Below are positions 46,989 to 55,934 of a DNA stretch of 64,000 bases, one piece after another (within the stretch, counting starts at the first letter, position 1; the number at the start of each line of letters is the position of its first letter). Source of the stretch: Luteolibacter sp. Y139 (GTDB taxonomy: Bacteria; Verrucomicrobiota; Verrucomicrobiia; Verrucomicrobiales; Akkermansiaceae). Below the pieces are notes generated by a model that had not been told where the DNA came from, searched no databases, and was given only the letters and a program-made list of their open reading frames with translations. The stretch covers positions 806,001-870,000 of the forward strand of contig NZ_JBBUKT010000001.1 of the NCBI RefSeq assembly GCF_038066715.1, given 5' to 3'. A program made the translations under genes and the position numbers.

Positions 46989-47081
46989 TCATCCTAGAAT
47001 CTCAGTTGGTCCGCGCAAATTCAACAGTATCGCCCCGGGAAGCGGCATGATTTGGAACACCGGCTGCTATTTCCTCGGGAA

Positions 47082-47489
47082 ATGGCAGTCTCGTTGTTCA
47101 AACCGGCCCTCGTCGCCCTCGGTGCCGGCACCCTCATCGCTGGCAGTTATTACGTCTCGACCGAAGTCGGCCTTCAGACCGAAGGCTGGCATGAGGTTTC
47201 CGTCGAAATGGCGCGCAATCCCGGCTACGCGGCCGTGGGCCAGAGCTACTTCACTCCGGACGGCAGCAAGCTGCTCGTCACCGCAATCACCCGCCACGAA
47301 GGCAAATTCATCCTTCAAGCCAGGGTCCAGGTCACCCACCGCTACGCGCTGGCCATGTTTCCCACGCGCTGGGAGCACTCCTTCGCGATGGACACGCCTT
47401 CGGTCGAGTGGACGCTGCGCCAGGCCAGCGGCCAACCTCCGGCTCCCCTGACCGCAGCGATCGGCCGGCAGTGGCACGTGTTGAATTGA
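47082..47489 (+). CDS. Small membrane-anchored protein of unknown function
   Basis: A 135-residue protein with a hydrophobic N-terminal segment (VSLFKPALVALGAGTLIAG) that is a signal anchor or signal peptide. The rest is beta-rich and not recognised. The ATG at 47082 begins the hydrophobic stretch; a TTG ten codons earlier is less likely. It follows the cytochrome gene by about 90 bases on the same strand, and precedes a 34-codon ORF. Confidence 0.6.
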   Translation: MAVSLFKPALVALGAGTLIAGSYYVSTEVGLQTEGWHEVSVEMARNPGYAAVGQSYFTPDGSKLLVTAITRHEGKFILQARVQVTHRYALAMFPTRWEHSFAMDTPSVEWTLRQASGQPPAPLTAAIGRQWHVLN

Positions 47490-47522
47490 TCACTCCCGGT
47501 TCGGCCGTAAATTCTCCCCGTC

Positions 47523-47627
47523 ATGATGGGAGGCATAGGAGCCACGGTCATCAGCATCATCGCGATCATCGCGCTGCTGGCGCTCGCCCGTCTGTTGACG
47601 AATTGGATCACCGATTGGTGGGAGTAG
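47523..47627 (+). CDS. 34-residue putative membrane miniprotein
   Basis: An ATG-ATG start at 47523 leads to a 34-codon frame ending at TAG 47625-47627. The product is almost entirely one hydrophobic helix (GATVISIIAIIALLALARLL) followed by a short TNWITDWWE tail with three tryptophans. Such a size and pattern match real single-pass microproteins, but short frames arise by chance in hydrophobic-codon sequence, so this is only a candidate. It lies 33 bases after the stop of the upstream small membrane gene. Confidence 0.42.
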   Translation: MMGGIGATVISIIAIIALLALARLLTNWITDWWE

Positions 47628-47712
47628 CGCTGACGTTTGGCAGACGAAGAACCTGCGGGCTTCCCCTCCACGCAACTTGCGTCTTCAATGATCCCGCCTT
47701 TCGTCATCCCCC

Positions 47713-47910
47713 ATGCTCGATCTTCCGCGCTCCAGCACCGACCTCCGCATCGCCGTCCCTTGCCACTCCTGCAACATGCTGGGCAAGATCGCCGGAAGCT
47801 CCTGTGACTACTGCGGCGGCACCGGCTGGATCCTGAAAAACCCCGACCGGATCACTCCCGTCGAACTCGAGCGCCTTCGCAAGAAACTCCCGGCTCCTCC
47901 TGAGTCCTGA
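47713..47910 (+). CDS. Small zinc-ribbon protein (DnaJ-type CxxC pair)
   Basis: A 65-residue protein with CHSC (residues ~17-20) and CDYCGGTGW (~31-39), which is half of the DnaJ-type CxxCxGxG zinc module. It probably binds zinc and may act as a small RNA- or protein-binding protein; no catalytic residues are visible. The start is the ATG at 47713. The gene is followed by a hairpin-rich element (47911-48071) with no gene inside. Confidence 0.7.
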   Translation: MLDLPRSSTDLRIAVPCHSCNMLGKIAGSSCDYCGGTGWILKNPDRITPVELERLRKKLPAPPES

Positions 47911-47944
47911 CCTTGATACATAAGGCGGATAAGGCGGCGAACTC

Positions 47945-48071
47945 TTTGTCCCAACGGGACTACGTCCCAAAGCCCGGGGTTGCCGACGCAGGAGGCTACC
48001 CCGGGTCCACTCATGCCCGAGTCCCCTACGCCAACGGCGTTGCGGAAGGGCGTAGACGGGTCCTAGGACCC
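47945..48071. repeat. Hairpin-rich intergenic element with CC-AAC-GG loops
   Basis: Gene-free stretch with several inverted repeats: GTCCC-AAC-GGGAC (47948-47960), CCCGGGGT/ACCCCGGG (47973-47980 with 47998-48005), ACGCC-AAC-GGCGT (48028-48040), CTACGCC/GGCGTAG (48026-48032 with 48049-48055), and the 14-base palindrome GGGTCCTAGGACCC (48058-48071) that contains the stop codon of the trifunctional gene. The repeated CC-AAC-GG loop shape suggests one dispersed element family. I recall similar intergenic sequences in PVC genomes, but that is from memory. Confidence 0.65.
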
Positions 48072-51000
48072 CAAGCTCACCACGAATTCCGGCAGGGTCA
48101 TCCCACCCATCACTTCGATGCGAGGCAACTCCAGCAGCGAGTCTTGGAAACGACACGTCCCCGGCTTGCAACTCAGCCCGAAGGTATAGCCACACGCACC
48201 GGTCAGGTGCTGCACCGCCCGATCCTGATCGCCATAGGGATAGGCGATCGCATCCACCGGATACTTTAGCTTCGCCTCAAGCATAGCCCGCGACCTCACA
48301 AGCTCACGAACAAGATCGGTCGGCGACAGCCCGGTAAGCGGCTCATGCGTCACCGTGTGCGCGCCGAATTCCACACCCTCTTTCTGCAGCCTCAGGATCT
48401 CATCCCAGTCCATCAGCTCGACCTCCTCACCGAAGGCCCGGTCCCATTCATTGGTCCCGCCGATTCTCCCCGCCACGAGGAACATGATCGCAGTAAAACC
48501 GTAGCGCTTCAGCAAAGGCCACGCGTGTTCGGCAAAGTCGCGATAACCATCATCGAAGGTCAGCAACACCGCTCGCCCCGGTAGCGGCTTCTTCGCCTGC
48601 GCCGCCTCACGCCATTGCTCCAGCGTGACACTGTAAAAGCCCGCATCGCGCAAGTAACGGAGCTGCTCTTCAAAGGCCTCCGGCGTCACCCTCCAGCGCG
48701 ACGTCGCCTCCACACCTTCGGGAGCCACCCGATGATACATCAGGATCGGCAGGCGATAGGTGCTCGCCAGCTTCGCCGCCTCCACCCGGCGAACCTCGCC
48801 ACCATTCCACAGCACATGGCGGGAAACAGCTTCTGGCATCTCACCAAGCCGGTCGTCCTCGATGAATTCCGGGACAATCGTCGAAGCATCGTCCGTGCGT
48901 CGGAAAAGCAGCACGCGATACAGCGGCGTGCGGAGCTCCTTCACCAGATGAAGCCCGGGAGTCCGGGCAAAGGTCTCGCCAATCACCTTCGAGCCAAAAG
49001 GCACGTCCCAATCAAAGCCCGCCTTGTCCGGTTCATCGACGACGAGGTTGGCGTGCGCGGTGAGGAAATGACCGCCGGGCTTGATCGCTGCGGCGATCTT
49101 CTCCGCCACCCGTTCCAGGTTCCCTGTTTCTCCGACGTAGTAGAGCACCTCGCTACACACCACGAGATCATACATGCCCGGGATCTCGTCCCTGATCAAA
49201 TCACAGTGCCCGTAGCGAATGTGATCAAACGCGGAACAGCGCTTCGCAGCCCGCGACAAGGCGATCTGCGAAATATCCATGGCTAACAGATTGCCCGTGC
49301 GCCCCGCGAACTGAACGGTGAAATGTCCTTCCGCGCAGGCCAGCTCCAGCGCGTCCGGGATCGGCCCGTCCGGCAGCAGCGAGAGCGTCTGCTCGTACTT
49401 CACCTGCTCGTAGTCGTTGGTGTAGTCCCACGGGTCCTCGCCGGAAGCGAACAGCGCTTCGAAGTGATGCCCATCATGAGCTTGGACGCCCGATTTGAGT
49501 TCGCTGGTCGTGGAGGTTCGCTTGAAGGGCTCGATGCCAAATGGCGCGACAATCCCGGGCGCGTGAAGCACCAGTCGCCGCGTGCCATTCGTCTGATAGA
49601 AATGCCCCACCGGCTGGCGGGAGATCGTCGCGGCATGACTCAGCTCCGCCAAGGCCGCGGCAGGAAATGCCGCACGGCGCGACGCACTGGTTCCAATCGG
49701 CTGCACCGGCCGCGGGCCGAAGGTCACTCCCGCGCCATGCTGTCCTTGATTGCCGGCCAGTTCCGCGAGCCGCTCCCGCAGCGTCCCGGAAGCATCAAAC
49801 GACCTCCCTAACAACGCCTCACGAACCGCCACGCGACAAAGCTCGAACCCACCCGCCGCATTGATCGCAGCACGCAATGCAGCCGCGCTCAGGCATCCTT
49901 CCTCCACCGCCACGCCCATCAGTCCGATCCCAGCCCCACCGATCGTCACCGCCACTTCAGCGGCATTCACATCGAGCTCGCGATCGTGGATTTCGCCACC
50001 CAGTTCGACATCGAATCGCGTCGCCACTTCCGGAACCTCGCCCGGATAAGGCTCATAGAAGGCTGCCTCCGGAGACTCCGGAGCACCCCAGAGTTCTTGG
50101 AGAAACACGGTCCATCCGATGTGGTCATGAGCCGTCGACCAGTCGGTGCTCGCCGCGGCGTGCAGCCCGCTCGCCAAACAAAGATCACCACGGAAAATCG
50201 CAACGCCTTCTTCGCTCTCCTCCACCCGGAGATCACCATAAAGCGTCCGCTCGAAGAATGCCCCGAGAACAGGCCATGCATGCTCCGCCACGATCGCATC
50301 GGCGAGGACCGATGCCGGCACGATGCCATCACACACCGGCAACCGGACACGCCCCAGCGGCTTGCCCTCCATGATCAAGTCGCAGACCAGGCGCTCCGCA
50401 CCCGCCGCAATGACATCCCGCAGCGGCTTCGTGACCTCCACGACCTCCGCATGCGTCAGTCCTGCCTTCAAGGGACGCGGAGACCCAGTCTGCTCGGCAA
50501 TCATCGCCTCCAAGGCACGCCGCGCCCGCCGGGCCAGCCGCGGAACTTTCGAACGTTCTTCAAGCGCTCTGAGAAGATCATCGAGTCGATGCACCACCAT
50601 CGGCCACAGCGCATGCCACTCGGACAAGCAGCGGCAGGTCGGCAATGGCGCGGCCTCGAAGATCGAAGCGGCGACGAAAGACGGATCCAGCACCGCATCG
50701 CGGGCATCGCCCAGCATCTCCAGCAGCGGCCGGGCATCCTGTCCCTGCCCGAGCGCCACCGCAGCCGGCCAACAGGCAAAGCGCATCTTCGCTCCCGCCA
50801 AGCGCTCCGGCGACAGGCCCTTCGCGTGAACCGGCAGCGGCTCCAATACCCGCGAGTCTGGCCCATGACCTCGCTCGATCACTTGCAGCCCGTCCGCCAA
50901 AAACCGCGAGCCATCCGTCGTGAGCGACGCAGGCCGCATTCGGTAATAAGCCAGTACCTCGCGAAGCAGCGCGAACTTGGTCCCCGTCCGCGCGACACGC

Positions 51001-51542
51001 TGCCAGAGATCCCAATCCTCACACGTCGCCAACGTCGCATCAAAGCCACCCACCGCCTGCACCAGCGATCGCCGCACCAGACACGCATGAATCGCCAGCG
51101 CACAGCGGCTCGCGAGGATCTCAAACAGATCACCTTCAGGCGGAAAGTTCCCCTTCCCTAACAGCGAGCCATCCGGCAGCACCCGCACCCAACCGCAAAG
51201 CACCGCATCCAGCTCCGGCCGTTCCTTCAAGACCCCGGTCATGAGCTCGAGATGCTGCGGCCCGATCCAGTCATCCGAATCCAGGAACAGCAGCCACTCA
51301 CCATTCGCCACCGCGATCCCGGCATTGCGTGCGACACTGACACCCGCATTCTCCTGACGCAGCAGTCGGAACCTCTTGTCCTTCGCCGCGAACTCTCCCG
51401 CAATCGCCGCCGTGCGATCAGTCGACCCATCATCCACTACGATCGCCTCCCAATCGGCAAAGGTCTGCTCCAGCAGAGATTCCAGGGTACGCGGCAGGGT
51501 AGCCGCAGCATTGCGGGCAGGGACGATGACAGAAACGCTCAT
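48063..51542 (-). CDS. Trifunctional GT2 / NodS-type methyltransferase / polysaccharide deacetylase
   Basis: A 1,159-residue cytoplasmic protein. Residues 1-~230 are a family 2 glycosyltransferase (VIVPARNAAATL, acidic sites DDG at 37-39 and DSDD at 88-91). Residues ~240-640 hold a linker with a conserved PLGRVRLPVCDGIVPASVLAD segment. Residues ~700-890 are a SAM methyltransferase of the NodS type (EDPWDYTNDYEQVKYEQT, DALELACAEGHFTVQF). Residues ~930-1159 are a NodB-type polysaccharide deacetylase (LPILMYHRVA, TFDDGYRDF, GAHTVTH). It should add, methylate and deacetylate a sugar during surface polysaccharide synthesis; the product is unknown. Such three-domain proteins are annotated in databases. 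It starts at an ATG at 51542. Confidence 0.93.
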   Translation of the reverse strand: MSVSVIVPARNAAATLPRTLESLLEQTFADWEAIVVDDGSTDRTAAIAGEFAAKDKRFRLLRQENAGVSVARNAGIAVANGEWLLFLDSDDWIGPQHLELMTGVLKERPELDAVLCGWVRVLPDGSLLGKGNFPPEGDLFEILASRCALAIHACLVRRSLVQAVGGFDATLATCEDWDLWQRVARTGTKFALLREVLAYYRMRPASLTTDGSRFLADGLQVIERGHGPDSRVLEPLPVHAKGLSPERLAGAKMRFACWPAAVALGQGQDARPLLEMLGDARDAVLDPSFVAASIFEAAPLPTCRCLSEWHALWPMVVHRLDDLLRALEERSKVPRLARRARRALEAMIAEQTGSPRPLKAGLTHAEVVEVTKPLRDVIAAGAERLVCDLIMEGKPLGRVRLPVCDGIVPASVLADAIVAEHAWPVLGAFFERTLYGDLRVEESEEGVAIFRGDLCLASGLHAAASTDWSTAHDHIGWTVFLQELWGAPESPEAAFYEPYPGEVPEVATRFDVELGGEIHDRELDVNAAEVAVTIGGAGIGLMGVAVEEGCLSAAALRAAINAAGGFELCRVAVREALLGRSFDASGTLRERLAELAGNQGQHGAGVTFGPRPVQPIGTSASRRAAFPAAALAELSHAATISRQPVGHFYQTNGTRRLVLHAPGIVAPFGIEPFKRTSTTSELKSGVQAHDGHHFEALFASGEDPWDYTNDYEQVKYEQTLSLLPDGPIPDALELACAEGHFTVQFAGRTGNLLAMDISQIALSRAAKRCSAFDHIRYGHCDLIRDEIPGMYDLVVCSEVLYYVGETGNLERVAEKIAAAIKPGGHFLTAHANLVVDEPDKAGFDWDVPFGSKVIGETFARTPGLHLVKELRTPLYRVLLFRRTDDASTIVPEFIEDDRLGEMPEAVSRHVLWNGGEVRRVEAAKLASTYRLPILMYHRVAPEGVEATSRWRVTPEAFEEQLRYLRDAGFYSVTLEQWREAAQAKKPLPGRAVLLTFDDGYRDFAEHAWPLLKRYGFTAIMFLVAGRIGGTNEWDRAFGEEVELMDWDEILRLQKEGVEFGAHTVTHEPLTGLSPTDLVRELVRSRAMLEAKLKYPVDAIAYPYGDQDRAVQHLTGACGYTFGLSCKPGTCRFQDSLLELPRIEVMGGMTLPEFVVSLGS

Positions 51543-51659
51543 AGGGGGCTCGAATGGGAGCCTCCGGATTCACCGGGGGAGGATGGCGGAGCGTCGCTTT
51601 TCTGGCGGAAAACAAAAGAAGAATGGGCGCCATGCGCCGGCATCACCTCCACCTGACGA

Positions 51660-51700
51660 AAAAAGCCGGCATCCCGTGAAGGAACACCGGCTTGGAAAAA
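51660..51700 (-). terminator. Terminator for the outer-membrane protein gene
   Basis: A 7-bp stem, AAGCCGG/CCGGCTT (51664-51670 with 51688-51694), with a 17-base loop. Read on the minus strand the 3' arm runs into a TTTT tract, so it works for the beta-barrel gene at 51713-52369. It lies about 120 bases upstream of the trifunctional gene start. Confidence 0.75.
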
Positions 51701-51712
51701 GGCGATTTCGTT

Positions 51713-52369
51713 TCAGAAGTTGAAGCGAACCCCGAGCTCACCGAGGAAGTCATCGTCGAATCCGGCGACTCCCGAAGGAAGACCCGAGATGTCCGAGTCA
51801 TCCAGATAGAGCCAGCGGGCTCCGCCGTAGATCTCGAAGGAATCGGTCACGTTATAGTTCAGGCCTGCGAAAACCTGAGCGTAGAAGACCTCGTCGTCTT
51901 CCGAAACGGCCACCGGACCGCTGAAATAAAGCGCGCTGGCGTCGAACTCGGTGAAGGCCACACCCGCACCCACGCCGAAGTAGAAGCTCAGGTGATGCAC
52001 GAGCTCCCGCTCCAGCTTGAAGTTGAGCGTGACCGGAACCATCGAGAACTCCGAGTTCAAGCTGGTCGTGAAAACCGCCGTCGGCGGCCCGGTGGGATCG
52101 ATGATCACCGCCGACTCCTCGTTTTCGGTATAGCCCGCTTCGAGGAAGATGGAAGGACGCCAGCCACCCCAGTTCCACGGGGTATCCACTCCCACGTGCA
52201 GGTGATACATCTCCTCTTCCGTGTCGAAGAGGTAGCCGACACTGCCACCAGCGAACCATTGCCAAAGGCTGGGCTCGGGAGCAGGAGAAGGAGCTATCAC
52301 CTCCTTCGACGTGGTTCCGGCCATTGCGGTGCCGGCGACGAACATGAACGCAATGATGGATCTTTTCAT
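51713..52369 (-). CDS. Outer-membrane beta-barrel protein
   Basis: A 218-residue protein with a clear signal peptide (MKRSIIAFMFVAGTAMA). The mature part is built of amphipathic beta-strands with Gly/Tyr/Phe alternation, such as WFAGGSVGYLFD, FYFGVGAGVAFTEFD and YAQVFAGLNYNV, and it ends in the C-terminal aromatic strand LGELGVRFNF, typical for OmpA/OmpW-like barrels recognised by BAM. Function is unknown. It has a good Shine-Dalgarno sequence (AGGGGAG about 6 bases before the ATG at 52369). Confidence 0.82.
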   Translation of the reverse strand: MKRSIIAFMFVAGTAMAGTTSKEVIAPSPAPEPSLWQWFAGGSVGYLFDTEEEMYHLHVGVDTPWNWGGWRPSIFLEAGYTENEESAVIIDPTGPPTAVFTTSLNSEFSMVPVTLNFKLERELVHHLSFYFGVGAGVAFTEFDASALYFSGPVAVSEDDEVFYAQVFAGLNYNVTDSFEIYGGARWLYLDDSDISGLPSGVAGFDDDFLGELGVRFNF

Positions 52370-52444
52370 AGCACTCCCCTTCTAGCAGGAGCCTGCCCCA
52401 TCAATCAACCCCCGAAATTCACCCGTTCCAGAGCGGTTTCCCGG

Positions 52445-54916
52445 CTAGAATTCCCCGAAAAGATCCAGCTGCGGCGCATTCGCCACCGGCATCTCATCCT
52501 GCTTCATATTCTTCGCCTTCGGCCCCTGCTTCTTCGCATCCGGCTTCGCCGAATTGAGCTCCAGGTGCGAGAGAATCGACTTCGCGCGCTCGATGATCGG
52601 CTTCGGCAAGCCGGCGAGCCTTGCCACCTGAATCCCGTAACTCTTGTCCGCAGCGCCCGGAAGAATCTTCCGCAGGAAGATGATCTCATCATTCCACTCC
52701 CTCACCGCCACGTTGAAATTCGCCACCGCAGGCCGCGTGTTCGCGAGATCCGTGAGTTCGTGGTAATGCGTCGCGAACAGCGTCCGGCACCCGACCACAT
52801 CATGCAGGTGCTCCGCCACCGCCCACGCGATGGAGAGGCCGTCGAAGGTCGCCGTCCCACGCCCGATCTCATCCAGGATCACCAGCGAACGATCGGTCGC
52901 ATGATTCAAGATCAAGGCAGTCTCGTTCATCTCGACCATGAAGGTCGATTGCCCGCGCGAGAGATCGTCGGACGCACCGACGCGGCAGAAGATCCGGTCC
53001 ACCATGCCGACCAGCGCGCTCTCGGCTGGAACGAAAGCCCCCGTCTGCGCCATCAGCGTGATCAAGGCGACCTGCCGGATGTAGGTCGACTTGCCCGCCA
53101 TGTTCGGACCTGTTAGAATCTGCAACAGCGATTCGGCGGGATCGAAGTTGCTGTCATTCGGGACGAACTTCTCCTCGACCAGCGTCTGTTCCAGCACCGG
53201 ATGGCGGCCATCGGTGATCACCAGATTGCGCGAATCCTCAAGGATCGGCCTCACGTGACCATGAGTTTGCGCCGTTTCCGCGAGACCACAAAGCACGTCG
53301 ATCTCCGCAATCGCAGCCGCCGTGCGCTGGAGCGCTTCGAGTTCCTTGCAGACCTCCAGGCGAAGCTGGAGGAAGAGCTCATACTCCAGCTGCTTCGCGC
53401 GCTCCTCGGCACCCAGCACCTTGTTCTCCATCTCCTTGAGCGCCGGCGTGATATAGCGCTCACAGTTCGCCATCGTCTGCTTGCGGGTGTAGTCGTCCGG
53501 CACCTTGGCCAGCTTCGACGAGGTGATCTCGATGAAGTAGCCGAAGACGTTGTTGAACTTCACCTTAAGCGAGTCGATGCCCGTGCGCTTGCGCTCGTCC
53601 TCCTGGAGCTTGGCGATCCACGACTTGCCATCGCGCGAAAGCGAGCGGAGTTCATCCAGCTCCGGCGAATGACCATCACGGATCATCCCGCCATCCTTCA
53701 GATTCGCCGGCGGCTCTTCGGCGAGCGACGCCTCCAAGTGATTGACCAGATCGGGAAAGGCTCGCAGTCCCTCCGCGTGGGGAACGCCAAGACAGCCGAG
53801 ATCCTCCTGAAGCGCCGGAATGTGCCCGAGTGAAACCGCCAGCGCCTGGAGATCGCGACCATTGCCAGCACCTTGGGAAAGACGTCCCACCGTCCGCTCG
53901 ATGTCGCGGATCCCTTGCAGCGATTCGCGGCACTTCGACAGGATGAACGGCTGCGCTAACAACGCCTCGATGAAATCATGGCGCTTGGCCAGGGCATCGC
54001 GATCACGCAGCGGATGAAGGATCCAATCCCGCAGCAACCGCGCGCCCATCGGCGTCTTCGTACGATCCAGCACACCCAGCAACGTGTGCTTCTTCCCCGA
54101 ACGCGAATCGATCAGATCGAGATTCCGCTGCGAAGCCGCATCGATCAGCACGTGATGGGCATTCTCCCGCATCCGCAACGACCGCAGGTGATCGCAAGGC
54201 CGGCGAAGCTGATGCACCAGGTAATGCAGGATCGCACCCGCAGCCGCCACCGCCGAGAGAGCATCGGCACAGCCAAAGCCATCCAGCGAATGCACCCCGA
54301 AATGATCGCACAACATCTGCCGCGCGGGATCCGGCAGGAACGCGTAGCCATCATACGGCTGCGCGGCATGAAGATGGCCGAAGCCCGAAAGCTGCTCGTC
54401 CGAAATCAACAGCTCGGACGGCGTGAGGCGAGCCAGCTCGTCATCCAGCTGCGCCTGGTCGGAAAACTCCGCCACGGTGAACTCGCCCGTCGAGTGATCC
54501 ACACACGCGAGCCCCCGCGATTTCCCCAGATGGAAAACGGCAGCGAGATAATTCGGCCGCTGGTCGTCCAGCAGGTGGCTCTCAATGATCGAGCCCGCGG
54601 AAATGATCCGCGCGATCTCGCGCTGGACGATTTTCCCCGGAGACGGCTCGCTCGTCTGCTCGGCGATCGCCACCCGCTTACCCGCCCTCACCAGCTTCGC
54701 GATGTAGGCGTCGGCAGCGTGATACGGCACCCCGCACATCGGGATCGCGTTGCGCTTGGTCAGGGCCACATTGAGGATCGGCGCGGCGGTCTTCGCGTCG
54801 TCGAAGAACATCTCGTAGAAGTCGCCCAGCCGGTAGAGCAGCAGCACGTCGTCGGGCAGCGAGCGGCGCATCGCTTGGTACTGCGCCATCATCGGAGTGA
54901 GCGTCGGAGCTGACAT
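52445..54916 (-). CDS. mutS: DNA mismatch repair protein MutS
   Basis: An 823-residue protein matching MutS. It recognises mismatches and starts repair with MutL. Visible features are the N-terminal mismatch-binding domain with RLGDFYEMFFDDA (the Phe-x-Glu motif), PMCGVPYHAAD, and the C-terminal ATPase with Walker A GPNMAGKST, Walker B LVILDEIGRGT, STFMVEM and the ATHYHELT segment. The length is near normal (~850). The ATG at 54916 fits the conserved MutS start (MMAQYQAMRR soon after); the frame is open upstream to 55027 without family resemblance. The neighbour 55045 is divergent. Confidence 0.97.
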   Translation of the reverse strand: MSAPTLTPMMAQYQAMRRSLPDDVLLLYRLGDFYEMFFDDAKTAAPILNVALTKRNAIPMCGVPYHAADAYIAKLVRAGKRVAIAEQTSEPSPGKIVQREIARIISAGSIIESHLLDDQRPNYLAAVFHLGKSRGLACVDHSTGEFTVAEFSDQAQLDDELARLTPSELLISDEQLSGFGHLHAAQPYDGYAFLPDPARQMLCDHFGVHSLDGFGCADALSAVAAAGAILHYLVHQLRRPCDHLRSLRMRENAHHVLIDAASQRNLDLIDSRSGKKHTLLGVLDRTKTPMGARLLRDWILHPLRDRDALAKRHDFIEALLAQPFILSKCRESLQGIRDIERTVGRLSQGAGNGRDLQALAVSLGHIPALQEDLGCLGVPHAEGLRAFPDLVNHLEASLAEEPPANLKDGGMIRDGHSPELDELRSLSRDGKSWIAKLQEDERKRTGIDSLKVKFNNVFGYFIEITSSKLAKVPDDYTRKQTMANCERYITPALKEMENKVLGAEERAKQLEYELFLQLRLEVCKELEALQRTAAAIAEIDVLCGLAETAQTHGHVRPILEDSRNLVITDGRHPVLEQTLVEEKFVPNDSNFDPAESLLQILTGPNMAGKSTYIRQVALITLMAQTGAFVPAESALVGMVDRIFCRVGASDDLSRGQSTFMVEMNETALILNHATDRSLVILDEIGRGTATFDGLSIAWAVAEHLHDVVGCRTLFATHYHELTDLANTRPAVANFNVAVREWNDEIIFLRKILPGAADKSYGIQVARLAGLPKPIIERAKSILSHLELNSAKPDAKKQGPKAKNMKQDEMPVANAPQLDLFGEF

Positions 54917-55044
54917 CTGCCCGGAGCTTGGGGAGCCGGAGCCGGGGCGAAAAGGCCAAGTTTCGACCTCAAATAACCCCGTGGAATCACGGAGATGACC
55001 AAATGCGATTGGCACATGGGCGCTCAAAAAGAGAAGCTCCCGCC

Positions 55045-55899
55045 GTGACCTCGATTCCCGCGCCCCTGCTCTACGAATCCCACTGCCACACCCCGCTCTG
55101 CAAGCACGCCCACGGGACCCCGCAGGAATTCGCCGCGGTCGCCTTGGAGCGGAATTTCAAGGGCATCACCTTCACCTGCCACTGCCCGCTTCCCGACGGG
55201 AATTCCGCCCACGTGCGGATGTCCCCCGAGCAGTATCCCGAATATCTGGACCTGATCGCGTCCGCCCGCGCTGCCTACGAGGGCAAAGTGGACGTCCGCA
55301 CCGGCATCGAAAGCGACTACTTCCCCGGCGTGGAGCCATGGCTGGAAAAACTCCACGCCCGCGCCCCGCTCAGCCACATCCTCGGCTCCGTCCACTACCA
55401 GCTCGCCCCCTACCGGAAAGCCTACTTCCGCAACGACGTGCCGGCCTACCAGCGCCTCTACTTCGAGCACTTGGCCATGTCCGCGGAGACCGGCCTCTTC
55501 GACACCTTGGCGCACCCCGACCTCATCAAAAACGAGTCCCCCGCCGAGTGGGACTTCGCCCGCCTGCGCGAGGACATCTGCCGCTCGCTCGACCGCATCG
55601 CCGCCACCGGAGTGGCCATGGAGCTGAACACCAGCGGAAAGCTCAAAAGCCTCTCCGAAATGAATCCCTCCCTGCCCCAGCTCATCCTCATGCGCGAGCG
55701 CGGCATCCCGGTCGTCATCGGCGCCGACGCCCACCTCGCGGAAAGGGTCGGCGATGGCTACCGCGAGGCGCTCGGGCTGCTCCTGGAAGCAGGCTACTCC
55801 GAGGTCAGCTATTTCATCGACCGCAAGCGCCAGAACGTGCCGATCGGTGACGCCCTGGCCTCGCTCGCACCGCGGGCCGCCGCCGTGGGAGTCCCTTGA
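55045..55899 (+). CDS. PHP-domain histidinol-phosphatase family protein
   Basis: A 284-residue PHP-superfamily phosphatase. The metal sites are visible: LYESHCHTPLCKHAHG at the N-terminus, a Glu in TGIESDYF, H in GSVHYQL, H in DTLAHPDL and the DAH at VVIGADAHLAE near residue 240. These fit HisK/HisJ-type histidinol-phosphate phosphatases, which act in histidine synthesis. The GTG at 55045 gives the normal start, with GAGAAG about 13 bases upstream; an ATG at 55003 is possible but gives an atypical leader. It is divergent from mutS. Whether histidinol phosphate is the real substrate is not shown by the sequence. Confidence 0.85.
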   Translation: MTSIPAPLLYESHCHTPLCKHAHGTPQEFAAVALERNFKGITFTCHCPLPDGNSAHVRMSPEQYPEYLDLIASARAAYEGKVDVRTGIESDYFPGVEPWLEKLHARAPLSHILGSVHYQLAPYRKAYFRNDVPAYQRLYFEHLAMSAETGLFDTLAHPDLIKNESPAEWDFARLREDICRSLDRIAATGVAMELNTSGKLKSLSEMNPSLPQLILMRERGIPVVIGADAHLAERVGDGYREALGLLLEAGYSEVSYFIDRKRQNVPIGDALASLAPRAAAVGVP

Positions 55900-55934
55900 C
55901 AGGTCGCGGCGGCGCGGGCTGTATGCCGTCGCGT

